From the NCBI GenBank assembly GCA_964387425.1, contig CAYLXP010000024.1, positions 1 to 43,073 on the forward strand: DNA of 43,073 nucleotides, read 5' to 3'. Origin of the DNA: CAYLXP01 sp964387425 (GTDB lineage Bacteria > Verrucomicrobiota > Kiritimatiellia > UBA8416). Below, in pieces: positions 1 through 8,355 of this stretch; position 1 is the stretch's first letter; each line of letters starts with the position of its first letter. Both the position numbers and the translations under genes were made by a program. A model generated the notes under the pieces. It searched no databases and was not told the origin of the DNA. It saw only the letters and a list, made by a program, of their open reading frames with translations.

Positions 1-55
1 AGGCCCCACACTGGATTTGAAGTCCAGGAGCCCCACCAGGCGACTATTCGCTCCC
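1..55 (-). tRNA. selC: tRNA-Sec (UCA anticodon), partial, cut by the window edge
   Basis: The reverse complement contains the hallmark anticodon arm CTGGACTTCAAATCCAG with anticodon TCA, as in bacterial tRNA-Sec. Upstream lie an extended D arm and a candidate 8-bp acceptor 5' strand, GGGAGCGA, which places the 5' end near position 55. Downstream, GTGTGGGGCC would begin the long variable arm; the T arm and 3' acceptor lie outside the window. The gene points away from selA 126 bases away, so the whole selenocysteine machinery (selC, selA, selB, selD) is clustered. The RNA is charged with serine, converted to selenocysteinyl-tRNA by SelA and delivered to UGA codons by SelB. The exact 5' end is my estimate from the 8-bp acceptor rule. 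Confidence 0.9.
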
Positions 56-87
56 TCAGGTAGGATTGGTATCCTGCTTCTATCAAG

Positions 88-116
88 TTGTCGTGGCGGC
101 GGCAATGTTGTAATCT
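88..116 (+). promoter_or_regulatory. Weak candidate promoter for the selA-selB-selD operon
   Basis: TTGTCG (88-93) and TAATCT (111-116) are separated by 17 bases, and the likely transcription start would fall almost on the selA ATG at 126. Only four and three of six positions match the sigma-70 consensus, so support is weak. A small palindrome, AGGAT-TGGT-ATCCT, at 62-75 lies between selC and selA and could serve either divergent unit. Confidence 0.25.
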
Positions 117-125
117 GCAGATCCA

Positions 126-1526
126 ATGACAACCGACATTCATGAGAGACTACGCGAGCTGCCCGCTGTAGACGCCATACTGAAGCTTCCTGCGGCAGCG
201 GCGCTGATAGAAAGTCACGGCCATGGCTGCGTGGTTGAGGCCGTTCGCGCCGTTCTGGATACCATCCGGGAAAACGTATTGGCCGGAGAGGATGACGGCT
301 CAACCCTCCCCGCGGCAGCGGCCATTCTTGCAATCGCCGAAAGCGCCCTCTCCTCACGCCAGCGCCCGCGACTCAAGCGAGTCGTGAACGCAACCGGCAT
401 CGTTCTGCACACCGGGCTCGGCCGTGCGGTCATGCCCCCGGATGCGGCTGAATCCCTATCCGGACTGACGGGCTGCTGTAACATTCAGATGGACTTGGAA
501 ACCGGCGACCGCATCAAGCGCGAACACGGCATCCGCGAGCTGGTCTGCGAACTGACCGGCGCCGAAGAGGCCTTGCTCGTCAACAACAACGCGGCGGCAA
601 CCCTGCTTGTGCTCAAGGCCCTTGCAGAAGACAAAGAGGTCATCGTCTCACGGGGGGAGCTGATCGAGATCGGCGGCTCGTTCCGGCTACCCGACATCAT
701 GAGCCAGGGCGGCGCCATCCTGCGGGAGGTGGGCGCCACGAATAAGACGCATGCGCGCGACTACGCGGCGGCGGTCGGCCCCGACACCGCTCTCCTCCTG
801 AAAGTCCACAAGAGCAACTATGAAATCATCGGTTTCTCCAAGGAGGTCGACATTGCCGACATCGCGGCGATTGGACGTGAACACGAGATCCCGGTTGTGG
901 ACGACCTGGGCTGCGGCTCACTGGTGGGCCTGGAGGCGTTTGGACTGGAACATGAGATGACCGTGGCCGAGAGCCTGCAGGCCGGCTCGGACATTGCGCT
1001 ATTCAGCACCGACAAACTGATCGGTGGTCCCCAGGGCGGACTCATCGTCGGTCGACGCGATCTCTTGGACCGCGTGCGCAAGCATCCCCTCTACCGCGCC
1101 TTCCGTGTCGGCAAGCTCACACTCGCCGCGCTCGAGGCAACGCTCCGGCTGTTTCGCGCACCGGATGTGCTTCCGCGCAGTCACCCCGTCTACACGATGC
1201 TGGCGAAATCGCTGGACGCAATTAAGGCACAGGCCGGCAAGGTCGCGGAGCAGATCGCTGCGGATCACCCGACCTGGAAGGTATCGGTCGAAGAGACCGC
1301 CTCACGCCTCGGAGGTGGAGCCCTCCCGGGATCGGAACTGCCCTCTTTCGCCGTGCAGATCGCGGCCAAAGAGTTGTCGGCCGATGCCGTTGCACTGCAG
1401 CTCCGGACCGCCGACGTGCCGGTGATCGCCCGCGTCAAGGATGCGGCGCTGCTGCTGGACATGCGGACCGTGCACGAGCCCGAGGTGGAAGATGTCCTGA
1501 ATGCCTGCAAAGCGGTTGAGGGGTGA
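126..1526 (+). CDS. selA: L-seryl-tRNA(Sec) selenium transferase
   Basis: This cytosolic PLP enzyme converts seryl-tRNA(Sec) to selenocysteinyl-tRNA(Sec) using selenophosphate from SelD. The 466 residues match the usual bacterial SelA length of about 460. Family signatures are visible: RVVNATGIVLHTGLGRA near residues 85-101 and STDKLIGGPQGG near 294-305, where Lys297 is the expected PLP-binding lysine. The N-terminal region (LRELPAVDAIL) resembles the tRNA-binding domain of bacterial SelA. The gene faces away from the tRNA-Sec gene, and its stop overlaps the GTG that opens the selB frame, so SelA and SelB are probably translationally coupled. Nothing in it looks truncated or altered. Confidence 0.97.
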   Translation: MTTDIHERLRELPAVDAILKLPAAAALIESHGHGCVVEAVRAVLDTIRENVLAGEDDGSTLPAAAAILAIAESALSSRQRPRLKRVVNATGIVLHTGLGRAVMPPDAAESLSGLTGCCNIQMDLETGDRIKREHGIRELVCELTGAEEALLVNNNAAATLLVLKALAEDKEVIVSRGELIEIGGSFRLPDIMSQGGAILREVGATNKTHARDYAAAVGPDTALLLKVHKSNYEIIGFSKEVDIADIAAIGREHEIPVVDDLGCGSLVGLEAFGLEHEMTVAESLQAGSDIALFSTDKLIGGPQGGLIVGRRDLLDRVRKHPLYRAFRVGKLTLAALEATLRLFRAPDVLPRSHPVYTMLAKSLDAIKAQAGKVAEQIAADHPTWKVSVEETASRLGGGALPGSELPSFAVQIAAKELSADAVALQLRTADVPVIARVKDAALLLDMRTVHEPEVEDVLNACKAVEG

Positions 1527-3487
1527 AGCCCGCCATGTCGCCCGACGAAACAGACATCGCTGCCCGCACAATCACCCTTACCGTAGGAACCGCCGGCCAC
1601 ATCGATCACGGCAAGACCGAGCTCGTGAAGTACCTGACGGGCTGCAACACGGACCGGCTCCCGGAGGAGAAGGCCCGCGGCATGACGATCGACCTCGGCT
1701 TCGCGACGTGCGAACTTCCCGACCACCGCCGCGTCGGTGTCGTGGACGTTCCCGGCCATGAGCGCTTCATCCACAACATGGTGGCCGGGGCGGCCGGCAT
1801 TGATGTCGTACTGCTTGTCGTAGCCGCCGATGACGGCGTGATGCCGCAGACGCACGAGCACTTTCATATTGTCAGGCTGCTGGGCGTGACATCCGGCATG
1901 GTTGTCATCACGAAAACGGATCTCGTCGATGCCGATCGTATTGAGGATGTTAAGGCCCAGGTCCGCGACCTGACCGCAGACAGTTTCCTCGAAGGCTGCC
2001 CGGTGGTTGGTTTCTCATCCAAAACCGGTGAAGGGTTTGACGAGTTCTACTCGACATTCGTCTCCATCGTCGATCAGACGTCGGAACGGGATGCGAGCGG
2101 CCCCTTCCGGATGCATGTCGAACGGGCGTTCACGCTCAAGGGGCTTGGAACAATCATATCCGGCATTCCCCAATCGGGCCGCATCGCACTTGGTGACACC
2201 CTTGCATTGCTGCCGGAAGGCACCACGAAGCGGGTCCGCGGCATCCAGGTCTACGGGCAGGATGCCGACCAGGGCCAGAACGGTGAGTGCGTCGCGCTGA
2301 AGTTGAGTGATATATCACCAGGCGATATATCACGCGGTATGGTGCTGGCGGAACCCGACTACTATGAACCTACCCGCTTCATCAACGGCAAGTTCCACTT
2401 GCTGCCGGAGCTGACCAAGCCAATCAAACCACGTATTGCCGTCAAGGTGCATATCGGCACCGCGCAGGTCTCCGGGCACCTGGTGCTGCCCAGCCTGGAC
2501 CCGATGGCCCCGGGCACCAGCAGCTATGTTCAGCTCCAGCTAAAGCATCCTGTCGTGGCCGCACCCGGCGACCTCTTTGTCGTACGGCAGCTCAGTCCTG
2601 TCCGTACCATCGGCGGCGGACACGTCGTCTGCGGCGATCACATGCGTATGCGCCGCTCCAAGGGTGACTGGGCCGCTGTCTGCGCCGAGCGGGAAGCCGC
2701 GTTCCGCGAGCCGCATTCCGCACTGCGCTACGTGATCGACAACTACGGGGATCAGCCGCTCGGCGTCGGACGCCTTGCCCATATGGCGTTCCTCAACGAG
2801 GACGCCACCCGCCAACACCTGGTGACGCTCACGCAAGAGGGAGTTGCTGTCGAGCTCGCCGGTCAGCGGTTCATACTGAAGGAGATCTTCGATGCTACCC
2901 GCAGCCAGATCAGCGGAGCGTTGACCGCACTCCACGACGAACAGCCGCTGAGTGTCGGGTTCCCCAAGCACGACCTCTTTCGTCTGCTGGGGGCCAGTGC
3001 CGACCGCGCCGTCGTGGACAAGGCACTCGGCAGTCTCCTGGAGGACGGAACGGTCACTCAGAATGAGTCGGGGTTGCAGCTTGCCCGCCGGACGGCGAAG
3101 CTCTCACCGCGACAAGCGGCGCTCGCCGAGCGAATCCTCGACCTCTACATGAAGAGTGCGTTCCGCGCGCCACGAAAGGATGAGCTGCCCCTGATGCTGG
3201 GCACCCCCGCCCCGATCATCAACCCGGTCTACGAGCATCTGACGCAAACCGGGCAGCTCGTCCGGATCGCTGACAAGGTCGTTCTGCACGCCGATCATGT
3301 GTCGGCATCCCGAGAGACCATCATCGCCCATATTGAGACACACAAGACTCTAGATGCAGGCACCTGCAAGGACCTGCTGGACACCACCCGTAAGTACGCT
3401 ATTCCCATCCTCGAGTACTGGGACAAACAGGGACTGACGCGACGCGTTGGAGATGGGAGAGTTCTGCGAGAGAGGAATAGAGAATGA
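1523..3487 (+). CDS. selB: Selenocysteine-specific translation elongation factor SelB
   Basis: SelB is the specialised EF-Tu-like GTPase that carries Sec-tRNA to in-frame UGA codons by binding the SECIS hairpin of selenoprotein mRNAs. From the first GTG the protein has 654 residues: P loop GHIDHGKT at 25-32, switch region MTIDLGF at 54-60, DVPGH at 75-79 and TKTD at 130-133. EF-Tu-like beta-barrel domains follow, and the C-terminal third looks like the SECIS-binding winged-helix repeats. Two starts are possible: GTG at 1523, inside the selA stop (GTGA), or ATG at 1535, with GAGGGG 11 bases upstream. The difference is only four residues. The stop overlaps the selD ATG (ATGA). Confidence 0.96.
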   Translation: MKPAMSPDETDIAARTITLTVGTAGHIDHGKTELVKYLTGCNTDRLPEEKARGMTIDLGFATCELPDHRRVGVVDVPGHERFIHNMVAGAAGIDVVLLVVAADDGVMPQTHEHFHIVRLLGVTSGMVVITKTDLVDADRIEDVKAQVRDLTADSFLEGCPVVGFSSKTGEGFDEFYSTFVSIVDQTSERDASGPFRMHVERAFTLKGLGTIISGIPQSGRIALGDTLALLPEGTTKRVRGIQVYGQDADQGQNGECVALKLSDISPGDISRGMVLAEPDYYEPTRFINGKFHLLPELTKPIKPRIAVKVHIGTAQVSGHLVLPSLDPMAPGTSSYVQLQLKHPVVAAPGDLFVVRQLSPVRTIGGGHVVCGDHMRMRRSKGDWAAVCAEREAAFREPHSALRYVIDNYGDQPLGVGRLAHMAFLNEDATRQHLVTLTQEGVAVELAGQRFILKEIFDATRSQISGALTALHDEQPLSVGFPKHDLFRLLGASADRAVVDKALGSLLEDGTVTQNESGLQLARRTAKLSPRQAALAERILDLYMKSAFRAPRKDELPLMLGTPAPIINPVYEHLTQTGQLVRIADKVVLHADHVSASRETIIAHIETHKTLDAGTCKDLLDTTRKYAIPILEYWDKQGLTRRVGDGRVLRERNRE

Positions 3488-4677
3488 ACGCTGCTCAGAA
3501 GCGCAAAGAGGTTATGTCTCGCTCAATCAAGCTGGGGCACTGTGTTTGCGATCCCCGCAAACCATGCCCGTGTGACATCTTCAAGGAAAAGGACGTCTGT
3601 CTCTGCGCGGGCGAGAAACTCCCCGTAGAGACAGCGGCATCGGCCGCCAAGCTTACGGATCACGTTCGCAGTGCCGGTTGCGCCAGCAAGATCGGGCAGA
3701 AGGATCTGCACCAGGTCCTGGGGCTGCTGCCGGAGGTCGACGACCCGCGCCTGCTGGTGGGAACGGCTACCGCTGACGACGCCGGCGTTTTCGCACTGAC
3801 CGACAGCGTGACGGTTGTCCAGACCGTCGATGTCTTCACACCCGGCGTGGATGACCCTTACGCGTTTGGCCGGATCGCGGCCTGCAACTCGTTGAGCGAT
3901 GTCTATGCCATGGGCGGCAAGCCGCTCACGGCATTGTCGATCATTGGCTTCCCGATCGAATCGCTGCCTCACGAAGTCATGGCGGAGATCCTTCGCGGGG
4001 GCATGGACGTCCTGAAAGACGCCGGCACCATTCTGTTGGGCGGGCACAGCATCAACGACGAAGAGCTCAAGTTCGGCCTGGCCGTTACCGGCGTCATCGA
4101 TCGCGACCACATCATGACGAACGCCAACGCGCAGCCGGGGGACGTCCTGGTGCTGACCAAGCCACTGGGCACCGGCATCATCTCGCTCGCGCACCAGGTT
4201 GGCATCGCACCGGCCGGGGCCATGGAGGCCGTGACGGCCTCGATGACATCGCTCAACCGGGTCGCCGCGGAGCTGATGGTTGAGCACGGTGCCAATGGCT
4301 GCACGGACGTGACCGGCTTCGGACTGATGGGACATCTTGGCCAGATGGTCGCGGAGAGCGGGGTGACGGCCGAGATCGACAGTGCGCAGCTTCCCATGTT
4401 TGAGGGCGTGCTCGAATGCGCCGAGAAGGGATCCTATTCAGGCGCTAATGAGCGCAATGCCGAGTCAGTCGAGGACCGGGTGAGCTTTGCCGATGATGTC
4501 CCGAAGGCGGTTCGGGCCGTGTTGTTTGACGCCCAGACCTCCGGCGGACTGCTCGTGTCCATACCGGCGGAAAACGCAGAGCGATTCATGGAGCACCTCC
4601 ACGCCAGGGGCATCAGCGCGGCCACGATCATCGGCCGCATCACCGGAGAGTCCGCGGGACGTATCGAGGTGGTGTAG
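3484..4677 (+). CDS. selD: Selenide, water dikinase (selenophosphate synthase) with a Cys-rich N-terminal extension
   Basis: SelD makes selenophosphate from selenide and ATP, the selenium donor for SelA. The catalytic core starts near residue 57. Its active-site motif AGCASKIGQKD gives Cys66 and Lys69, equivalent to Cys17 and Lys20 of E. coli SelD, so this is the cysteine rather than the selenocysteine form. GTATADDAGVF, the glycine-rich LLGGHSIND and the C-terminal AQTSGGLL are typical. At 397 residues it is about 50 longer than usual. The extra N terminus holds three CxC motifs (Cys20/22, 28/30, 39/41) with spacing CxC-x5-CxC-x8-CxC, suggesting metal or selenium binding; that role is inference. 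The ATG overlaps the selB stop; an internal ATG at 3514 (Met11) would still retain all six cysteines. Confidence 0.95.
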   Translation: MNAAQKRKEVMSRSIKLGHCVCDPRKPCPCDIFKEKDVCLCAGEKLPVETAASAAKLTDHVRSAGCASKIGQKDLHQVLGLLPEVDDPRLLVGTATADDAGVFALTDSVTVVQTVDVFTPGVDDPYAFGRIAACNSLSDVYAMGGKPLTALSIIGFPIESLPHEVMAEILRGGMDVLKDAGTILLGGHSINDEELKFGLAVTGVIDRDHIMTNANAQPGDVLVLTKPLGTGIISLAHQVGIAPAGAMEAVTASMTSLNRVAAELMVEHGANGCTDVTGFGLMGHLGQMVAESGVTAEIDSAQLPMFEGVLECAEKGSYSGANERNAESVEDRVSFADDVPKAVRAVLFDAQTSGGLLVSIPAENAERFMEHLHARGISAATIIGRITGESAGRIEVV

Positions 4678-4702
4678 GGGCCACGGATTACCGGACGCTC
4701 TA

Positions 4703-4833
4703 GAGTAGCGCGGGCTTCTCCGAAGCCCAGCGCAGATCAGCACGAGGCTCTCTGTGATCGGCTCACGTTACCGAACGAATCGCCACCGCCTGCTCGTCCT
4801 GCCCTCGGCTTCGGAGAAGCCGGGGCTACTTCA
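4703..4833. repeat. 131-nt inverted-hairpin repeat element, copy 1 (REP/BIME-like)
   Basis: The element starts with GAGTAGCG and ends with CGGGGCTACTTCA. Each end, read inwards, is GTA, a 4-bp stem, a 7-bp stem, a 3-base loop, the returning 7 bases, a bulged A and the returning 4 bases. The left arm is GCGC/GGGCTTC-TCC-GAAGCCC-A-GCGC; the right arm on the reverse strand is GCCC/CGGCTTC-TCC-GAAGCCG-A-GGGC. A second copy of exactly the same length lies at 36533-36663. The leading GTAG and the inverted pairing recall REP elements handled by RAYT transposases, but no RAYT gene is in the window. The last three bases are the leuB stop codon on the reverse strand. It also fills most of the selD-leuB gap. 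Confidence 0.8.
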
Positions 4834-5919
4834 GATAGCATCCGCAATGGCGCTGCCGATCTCGGCCGTACCAACTGCCTTGCTGCGGTCTTCGGCAATG
4901 TCACCTGTACGCATGCCGGAATCAAGGACGGACTCGACCGCCGTCTCGATGGCGCCAGCGACATCTTCGCGCCCGAGGCTGTAACGGAACATCATGGCCG
5001 CGGAGAGAATCTGGGCCACCGGATTGGCGATGCCCTTGCCGGCAATGTCCGGCGCCGAGCCGCCGGCGGGTTCGTAGAGCCCGAAGCGGTCCCCGCCAAT
5101 GCTTGCTGACGGTAGCATGCCCAGCGATCCGGTTAGCATCGCGCACTCATCAGAGATGATATCGCCGAACAGGTTACCGCAGAGCAGGATGTCAAACTGG
5201 GTGGGCTCACGCAGCAGATCCATCGCAGCGCGGTCGACATACATGTGCCTGACCTCAACTTCCGGGTACTCCGCGGCGACTTCGCTGACAACTTCGCGCC
5301 AGAGCACCATTGATGTCAGGATGTTTGCCTTATCTACGGAGGTGATACGCAGACCGCGCTCCCGGGCAATATCAAAGGCCATGCGCGCAATCCGCTCTAT
5401 CTCGTGCCGCGTATAGATCATCGTGTCATATGCGCGTTCTTCGTCGCCGTCACCTTCGCGCCCTTTGGGCTTACCGAAATAAGCGCCGCCGGTGAGTTCT
5501 CGCACGCAGAGGATGTAGAATCCGTTTTCGACCAGGCTGTTTCGCAGCGGGCTCATGTCGGCAAAAGCACGATAGAGCCGGGCAGGACGTAGGTTGCAGA
5601 AGAGATCGAAGCGCTCGCGCAGCGGCAGCAGGGCGGCCCGTTCGGGCTGCTGCTCCGGCGGCAGCGACTCCCACTTCGGCCCACCGACGGCTCCAAGCAG
5701 AATTGCGTCGCTCTGCTTGCACAACTCGATTGTCTGTTCGGGGAGTGCTACGCCGTGCTTATCGATCGCACAGCCGCCCACGTCGCCAAAGGTATAGTCG
5801 AGCTCAAGCGAAAAGCGCTCCTTCACGGCCTCGAGAACCTTTACGGCCTCGTCCATGATCTCGGGACCAATCCCATCGCCAGGTAGAATGGCTATTGTTT
5901 TGACTGCTGTTTCGCTCAT
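4831..5919 (-). CDS. leuB: 3-isopropylmalate dehydrogenase
   Basis: This enzyme oxidises and decarboxylates 3-isopropylmalate with NAD in leucine biosynthesis. The sequence shows GDGIGPEI near the N terminus, LLGAVGGPKWE, NLRPARLY, RELTGGAYFGKPKGR and FGLYEPAGGSAPDIAGKGIANP, a set diagnostic of LeuB rather than isocitrate or tartrate dehydrogenase. The ATG at 5919 gives 362 residues, the normal family length. An in-frame extension to 5970 would add 17 residues without family similarity, so I reject it. The gene stands alone on the reverse strand, convergent with selD; no other leucine gene is near. Its stop codon is the last triplet of the 131-nt repeat element, whose hairpins may also act as a 3' end structure. 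Confidence 0.95.
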   Translation of the reverse strand: MSETAVKTIAILPGDGIGPEIMDEAVKVLEAVKERFSLELDYTFGDVGGCAIDKHGVALPEQTIELCKQSDAILLGAVGGPKWESLPPEQQPERAALLPLRERFDLFCNLRPARLYRAFADMSPLRNSLVENGFYILCVRELTGGAYFGKPKGREGDGDEERAYDTMIYTRHEIERIARMAFDIARERGLRITSVDKANILTSMVLWREVVSEVAAEYPEVEVRHMYVDRAAMDLLREPTQFDILLCGNLFGDIISDECAMLTGSLGMLPSASIGGDRFGLYEPAGGSAPDIAGKGIANPVAQILSAAMMFRYSLGREDVAGAIETAVESVLDSGMRTGDIAEDRSKAVGTAEIGSAIADAI

Positions 5920-6096
5920 ATCGTCTTTCACGTTCAGTTGCTGTTGGTGCTCACAAAAGGCTGGGACCATAGCGCAATCGCACCAGTGGGTTCAATGCAG
6001 AAACACCGAACTCCTCTCCTGCCGGGACTATCCTGCTGTTCGCGCTAGCATGGTCGCATATCTTTGAACGGGTGATGCCTGGGACACGGAGCACCT

Positions 6097-6203
6097 GAAT
6101 ATCCAATATCGAACAAGGAACACCCAACCGAACAGGTACGCTGAAAGGCGGTAATCGCCCTGGACATTGGACATTCCTTGTTGGCTACTGGAGATTGAAT
6201 CCG
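6097..6203. repeat. Two heptamer arrays in inverted orientation upstream of the TPR lipoprotein
   Basis: The stretch 5920-6303 between leuB and the lipoprotein gene has no convincing gene. It holds 7-nt units at 6097-6131 (GAATATC, CAATATC, GAACAAG, GAACACC, CAACCGA) and at 6162-6203 (GGACATT twice, CCTTGTT, GGCTACT, GGAGATT, GAATCCG). AACAAGGAA on the left is mirrored by TTCCTTGTT on the right, so the two arrays form an inverted pair. The promoters of leuB and the lipoprotein gene should also lie in this gap, but I could not pick a convincing one. Confidence 0.75.
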
Positions 6204-6289
6204 CCCACACGCGGAGAATAGGGGCGGGTCCGCAGTTCTTGCGCCTTGCCCCCTGCTCCCTCCTTCTATATATATGCACGGAGATCTAC

Positions 6290-6295
6290 AGAGGA
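6290..6295 (+). promoter_or_regulatory. Ribosome binding site that decides a TTG start
   Basis: AGAGGA lies 8 bases before TTG at 6304. It favours that codon over the ATG at 6274, and the TTG start places a lipoprotein signal peptide at the extreme N terminus. Confidence 0.6.
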
Positions 6296-6303
6296 CGACA
6301 ACG

Positions 6304-7818
6304 TTGACGAAGATATACACCTTTATCGCAGTGGTGCTGGGGGCGGCGTTTCTCGTGGCTGGCTGCCGGCCGGGCACAGAGACCGAAGACCCCCTTGTTT
6401 CGGGGCTGGCTCTGATGGAGTTGGGCGCCAATGAAGAGGCCCGTGATGCGCTTATCATGGCAACAAGCGTCTACCCCAGCAACGTCACGGCCCACTGCAA
6501 CCTGGGGCTCACATACTGGCTGCTGGAGGATGATACTGCGGCCATTGCATCGCTGACCAGGGCTTCCGAGCTCGCGGACGGCGATCCTCGCCCACTGGAG
6601 ATTCTCGCGTATGTGCTGATCGACTCCGGTAACGAGCAGGGAGCCCGCCAGGTTCTTGCACAGGTCGAAACCCCCACCGCCACCACGCTGACGCTGATGG
6701 CGCTGACCGCGTACAAGGCCGGCAGCAGCGACCTTGCACGTTCGTACCTTGGCCAGGCACTGGACCTCAGCGCCGAGTATCCCCCGGCCCTCTACAACAT
6801 GGCCCTTCTCTGGCGTGACGCCTATGAGAAGCCGCGCGAGGCCCTTTCCTACTATAAGCGTTTTCGCGCCGTGGCACCGAATGACCGGCGTGCAGCAGAC
6901 TCGCCTCAACTCTTCATCGGCATGGACACCATTGAGCCGCCTGCTCCGCCGCCTGTTGAGCCCACCGAGGCCGACCCCCCGCCGCCAGAGCCTGCGCCTG
7001 ACCCCGAGCCGGAACCCGAACCGGAGCCTGAGCCCGAACCGGAGCCACCCGCAGAGGACCCCATACCCAAGTTGATCAAGAAAGCCGAAACCGAGCTCGA
7101 TGACGGCAACATCGACGCTGCGCTCCTAATCCTGAAGGATGCCACGAAGCGCTACCCCAACAGTGCGGATGCGGCCTGGAGGTTGGCTCAACTCTACGAC
7201 AAGAACCTCGGCCTGACCGAACGTGCCGATGAGCTGTACGAATCGTTCTCGAAGCAGTTTCCGAACGATCCGCGGGCAACCCAACCCGAACGCAAGACAC
7301 CGAAGCCTCCCCGGCCAACGCCACCGCCTGCAGAAACGAGCGACGCCCCCGGCGAGGCTCACTTCCGCACAGGACTCGTGCATTACGCGAACCATGACTG
7401 GGATAACGCCATCGCCGCTTACAAGGAGGCGCTCAAAGCAGACTCAACCTCTGCCGCCAGTGCCTACAACCTTGGACTGGCCTACAAGGCGAACGGCGAT
7501 ATGGAGAAAGCCGCCAAGGCGTTTACGCTTGCCCTCGGTCTCGAGAAGGATATGCCCAAGGCGCTCTACATGTTGGGCCTGACCGAGATGCAGCGCGGTC
7601 GCAACCCGGCCGCCCTGGCACAGCTCAATCGCCTGCTCCGCGTACAGCCCAACTTCGCCAAGGCCCACTACCTCCTGGGGGTTATCTACGGTGAAGAAGG
7701 GCGCCCGGACATGGCCGTGATCCATTTCGAGCGGCTGATTCACCTGGCGCCGGCAGATCCGTCGGCGGAGCATGCCCGTCGCTGGCTCGAACAACATCAG
7801 GAAGCCTCGCAGCAATAA
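6304..7818 (+). CDS. Tetratricopeptide-repeat lipoprotein
   Basis: From the TTG at 6304 the protein has 504 residues and opens with MTKIYTFIAVVLGAAFLVAGC, less its last residue a hydrophobic signal, with lipobox LVAGC and Cys21 as the lipidation site; it is therefore probably anchored to a membrane facing the periplasm. TPR-like helical repeats fill residues 40-205, for example NVTAHCNLGLTYWLLEDDTAA. A low-complexity linker rich in Pro and Glu (about residues 212-254, mainly Glu-Pro dipeptides) follows. Then come a second TPR block and the best repeats at the C terminus, such as ASAYNLGLAYKANGDMEKA. TPR proteins act as protein-binding scaffolds; no partner can be named. The stop overlaps the next start by one base (TAATG), indicating an operon with the CvpA-like gene. 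Confidence 0.85.
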   Translation: MTKIYTFIAVVLGAAFLVAGCRPGTETEDPLVSGLALMELGANEEARDALIMATSVYPSNVTAHCNLGLTYWLLEDDTAAIASLTRASELADGDPRPLEILAYVLIDSGNEQGARQVLAQVETPTATTLTLMALTAYKAGSSDLARSYLGQALDLSAEYPPALYNMALLWRDAYEKPREALSYYKRFRAVAPNDRRAADSPQLFIGMDTIEPPAPPPVEPTEADPPPPEPAPDPEPEPEPEPEPEPEPPAEDPIPKLIKKAETELDDGNIDAALLILKDATKRYPNSADAAWRLAQLYDKNLGLTERADELYESFSKQFPNDPRATQPERKTPKPPRPTPPPAETSDAPGEAHFRTGLVHYANHDWDNAIAAYKEALKADSTSAASAYNLGLAYKANGDMEKAAKAFTLALGLEKDMPKALYMLGLTEMQRGRNPAALAQLNRLLRVQPNFAKAHYLLGVIYGEEGRPDMAVIHFERLIHLAPADPSAEHARRWLEQHQEASQQ

Positions 7819-8351
7819 TGGATGCGCTACCCACTTTGAACCTGGTCGATATTGTGGCCCTCGGTCTCATTGCCATCGGCGGCATCCAGGGGTTCTTGCG
7901 CGGGCTCTCCGGAGAACTGGCCCGGCTCATCGGCACCGTCCTTGCCTTCGTGGCCGGGGTCGCGTTGCACGGTCCCGTCGGTGAGTGGGTGCTGAAACAC
8001 ACGCGTCTCGAGGATCAGACGGCACATGCCCTTGCGTTTGTCGCCACCGTCGTCCTGGCCATAGTGATCATGCTTCTACTGCGACTGGTCATTAAGCGGC
8101 TGATCAAGATCGTGTTTGCAGACGGATTCGACAAGACCATGGGAGTTGCGGCGGGTCTAGTCCGCATGACCGTGGTTGTCTGCATCATCTTCCTGATCAT
8201 GAATCTCGTTCCACATGACTACCTGAATCGCCATTTCGGAGAAGAGTCCGCAATCGGCAGCATCGTTGTCCGCTACGTGCCAACCGTGCGTGAGACGCTG
8301 GAAGGTGTAGCGAATGCGGAATCGTCCGCAGAAGAAGAGGAAGAACAGTAA
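7818..8351 (+). CDS. CvpA-family integral membrane protein
   Basis: This 177-residue protein has about four hydrophobic segments (near residues 9-27, 36-54, 75-92 and 113-128) and the CvpA-family start NLVDIVALGLIAIGGIQGFLRG, less its last residues typical of colicin V production proteins. The C terminus is acidic (AESSAEEEEEQ). CvpA proteins sit in the inner membrane and are linked to envelope homeostasis and, in E. coli, colicin V secretion; the molecular function is not settled. It shares one base with the preceding TPR lipoprotein gene and is followed 4 bases later by the DUF6941-like gene, so the three are likely co-transcribed. Confidence 0.85.
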   Translation: MDALPTLNLVDIVALGLIAIGGIQGFLRGLSGELARLIGTVLAFVAGVALHGPVGEWVLKHTRLEDQTAHALAFVATVVLAIVIMLLLRLVIKRLIKIVFADGFDKTMGVAAGLVRMTVVVCIIFLIMNLVPHDYLNRHFGEESAIGSIVVRYVPTVRETLEGVANAESSAEEEEEQ

Positions 8352-8355
8352 CACG

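Noticed and set aside
3679..3684. SelD as a selenoprotein
   Set aside because: The catalytic codon is TGC (Cys66), not TGA.
4754..4984. A 76-codon forward frame between selD and leuB
   Set aside because: It runs through the 131-nt repeat into the antisense of leuB and has no ribosome binding site.
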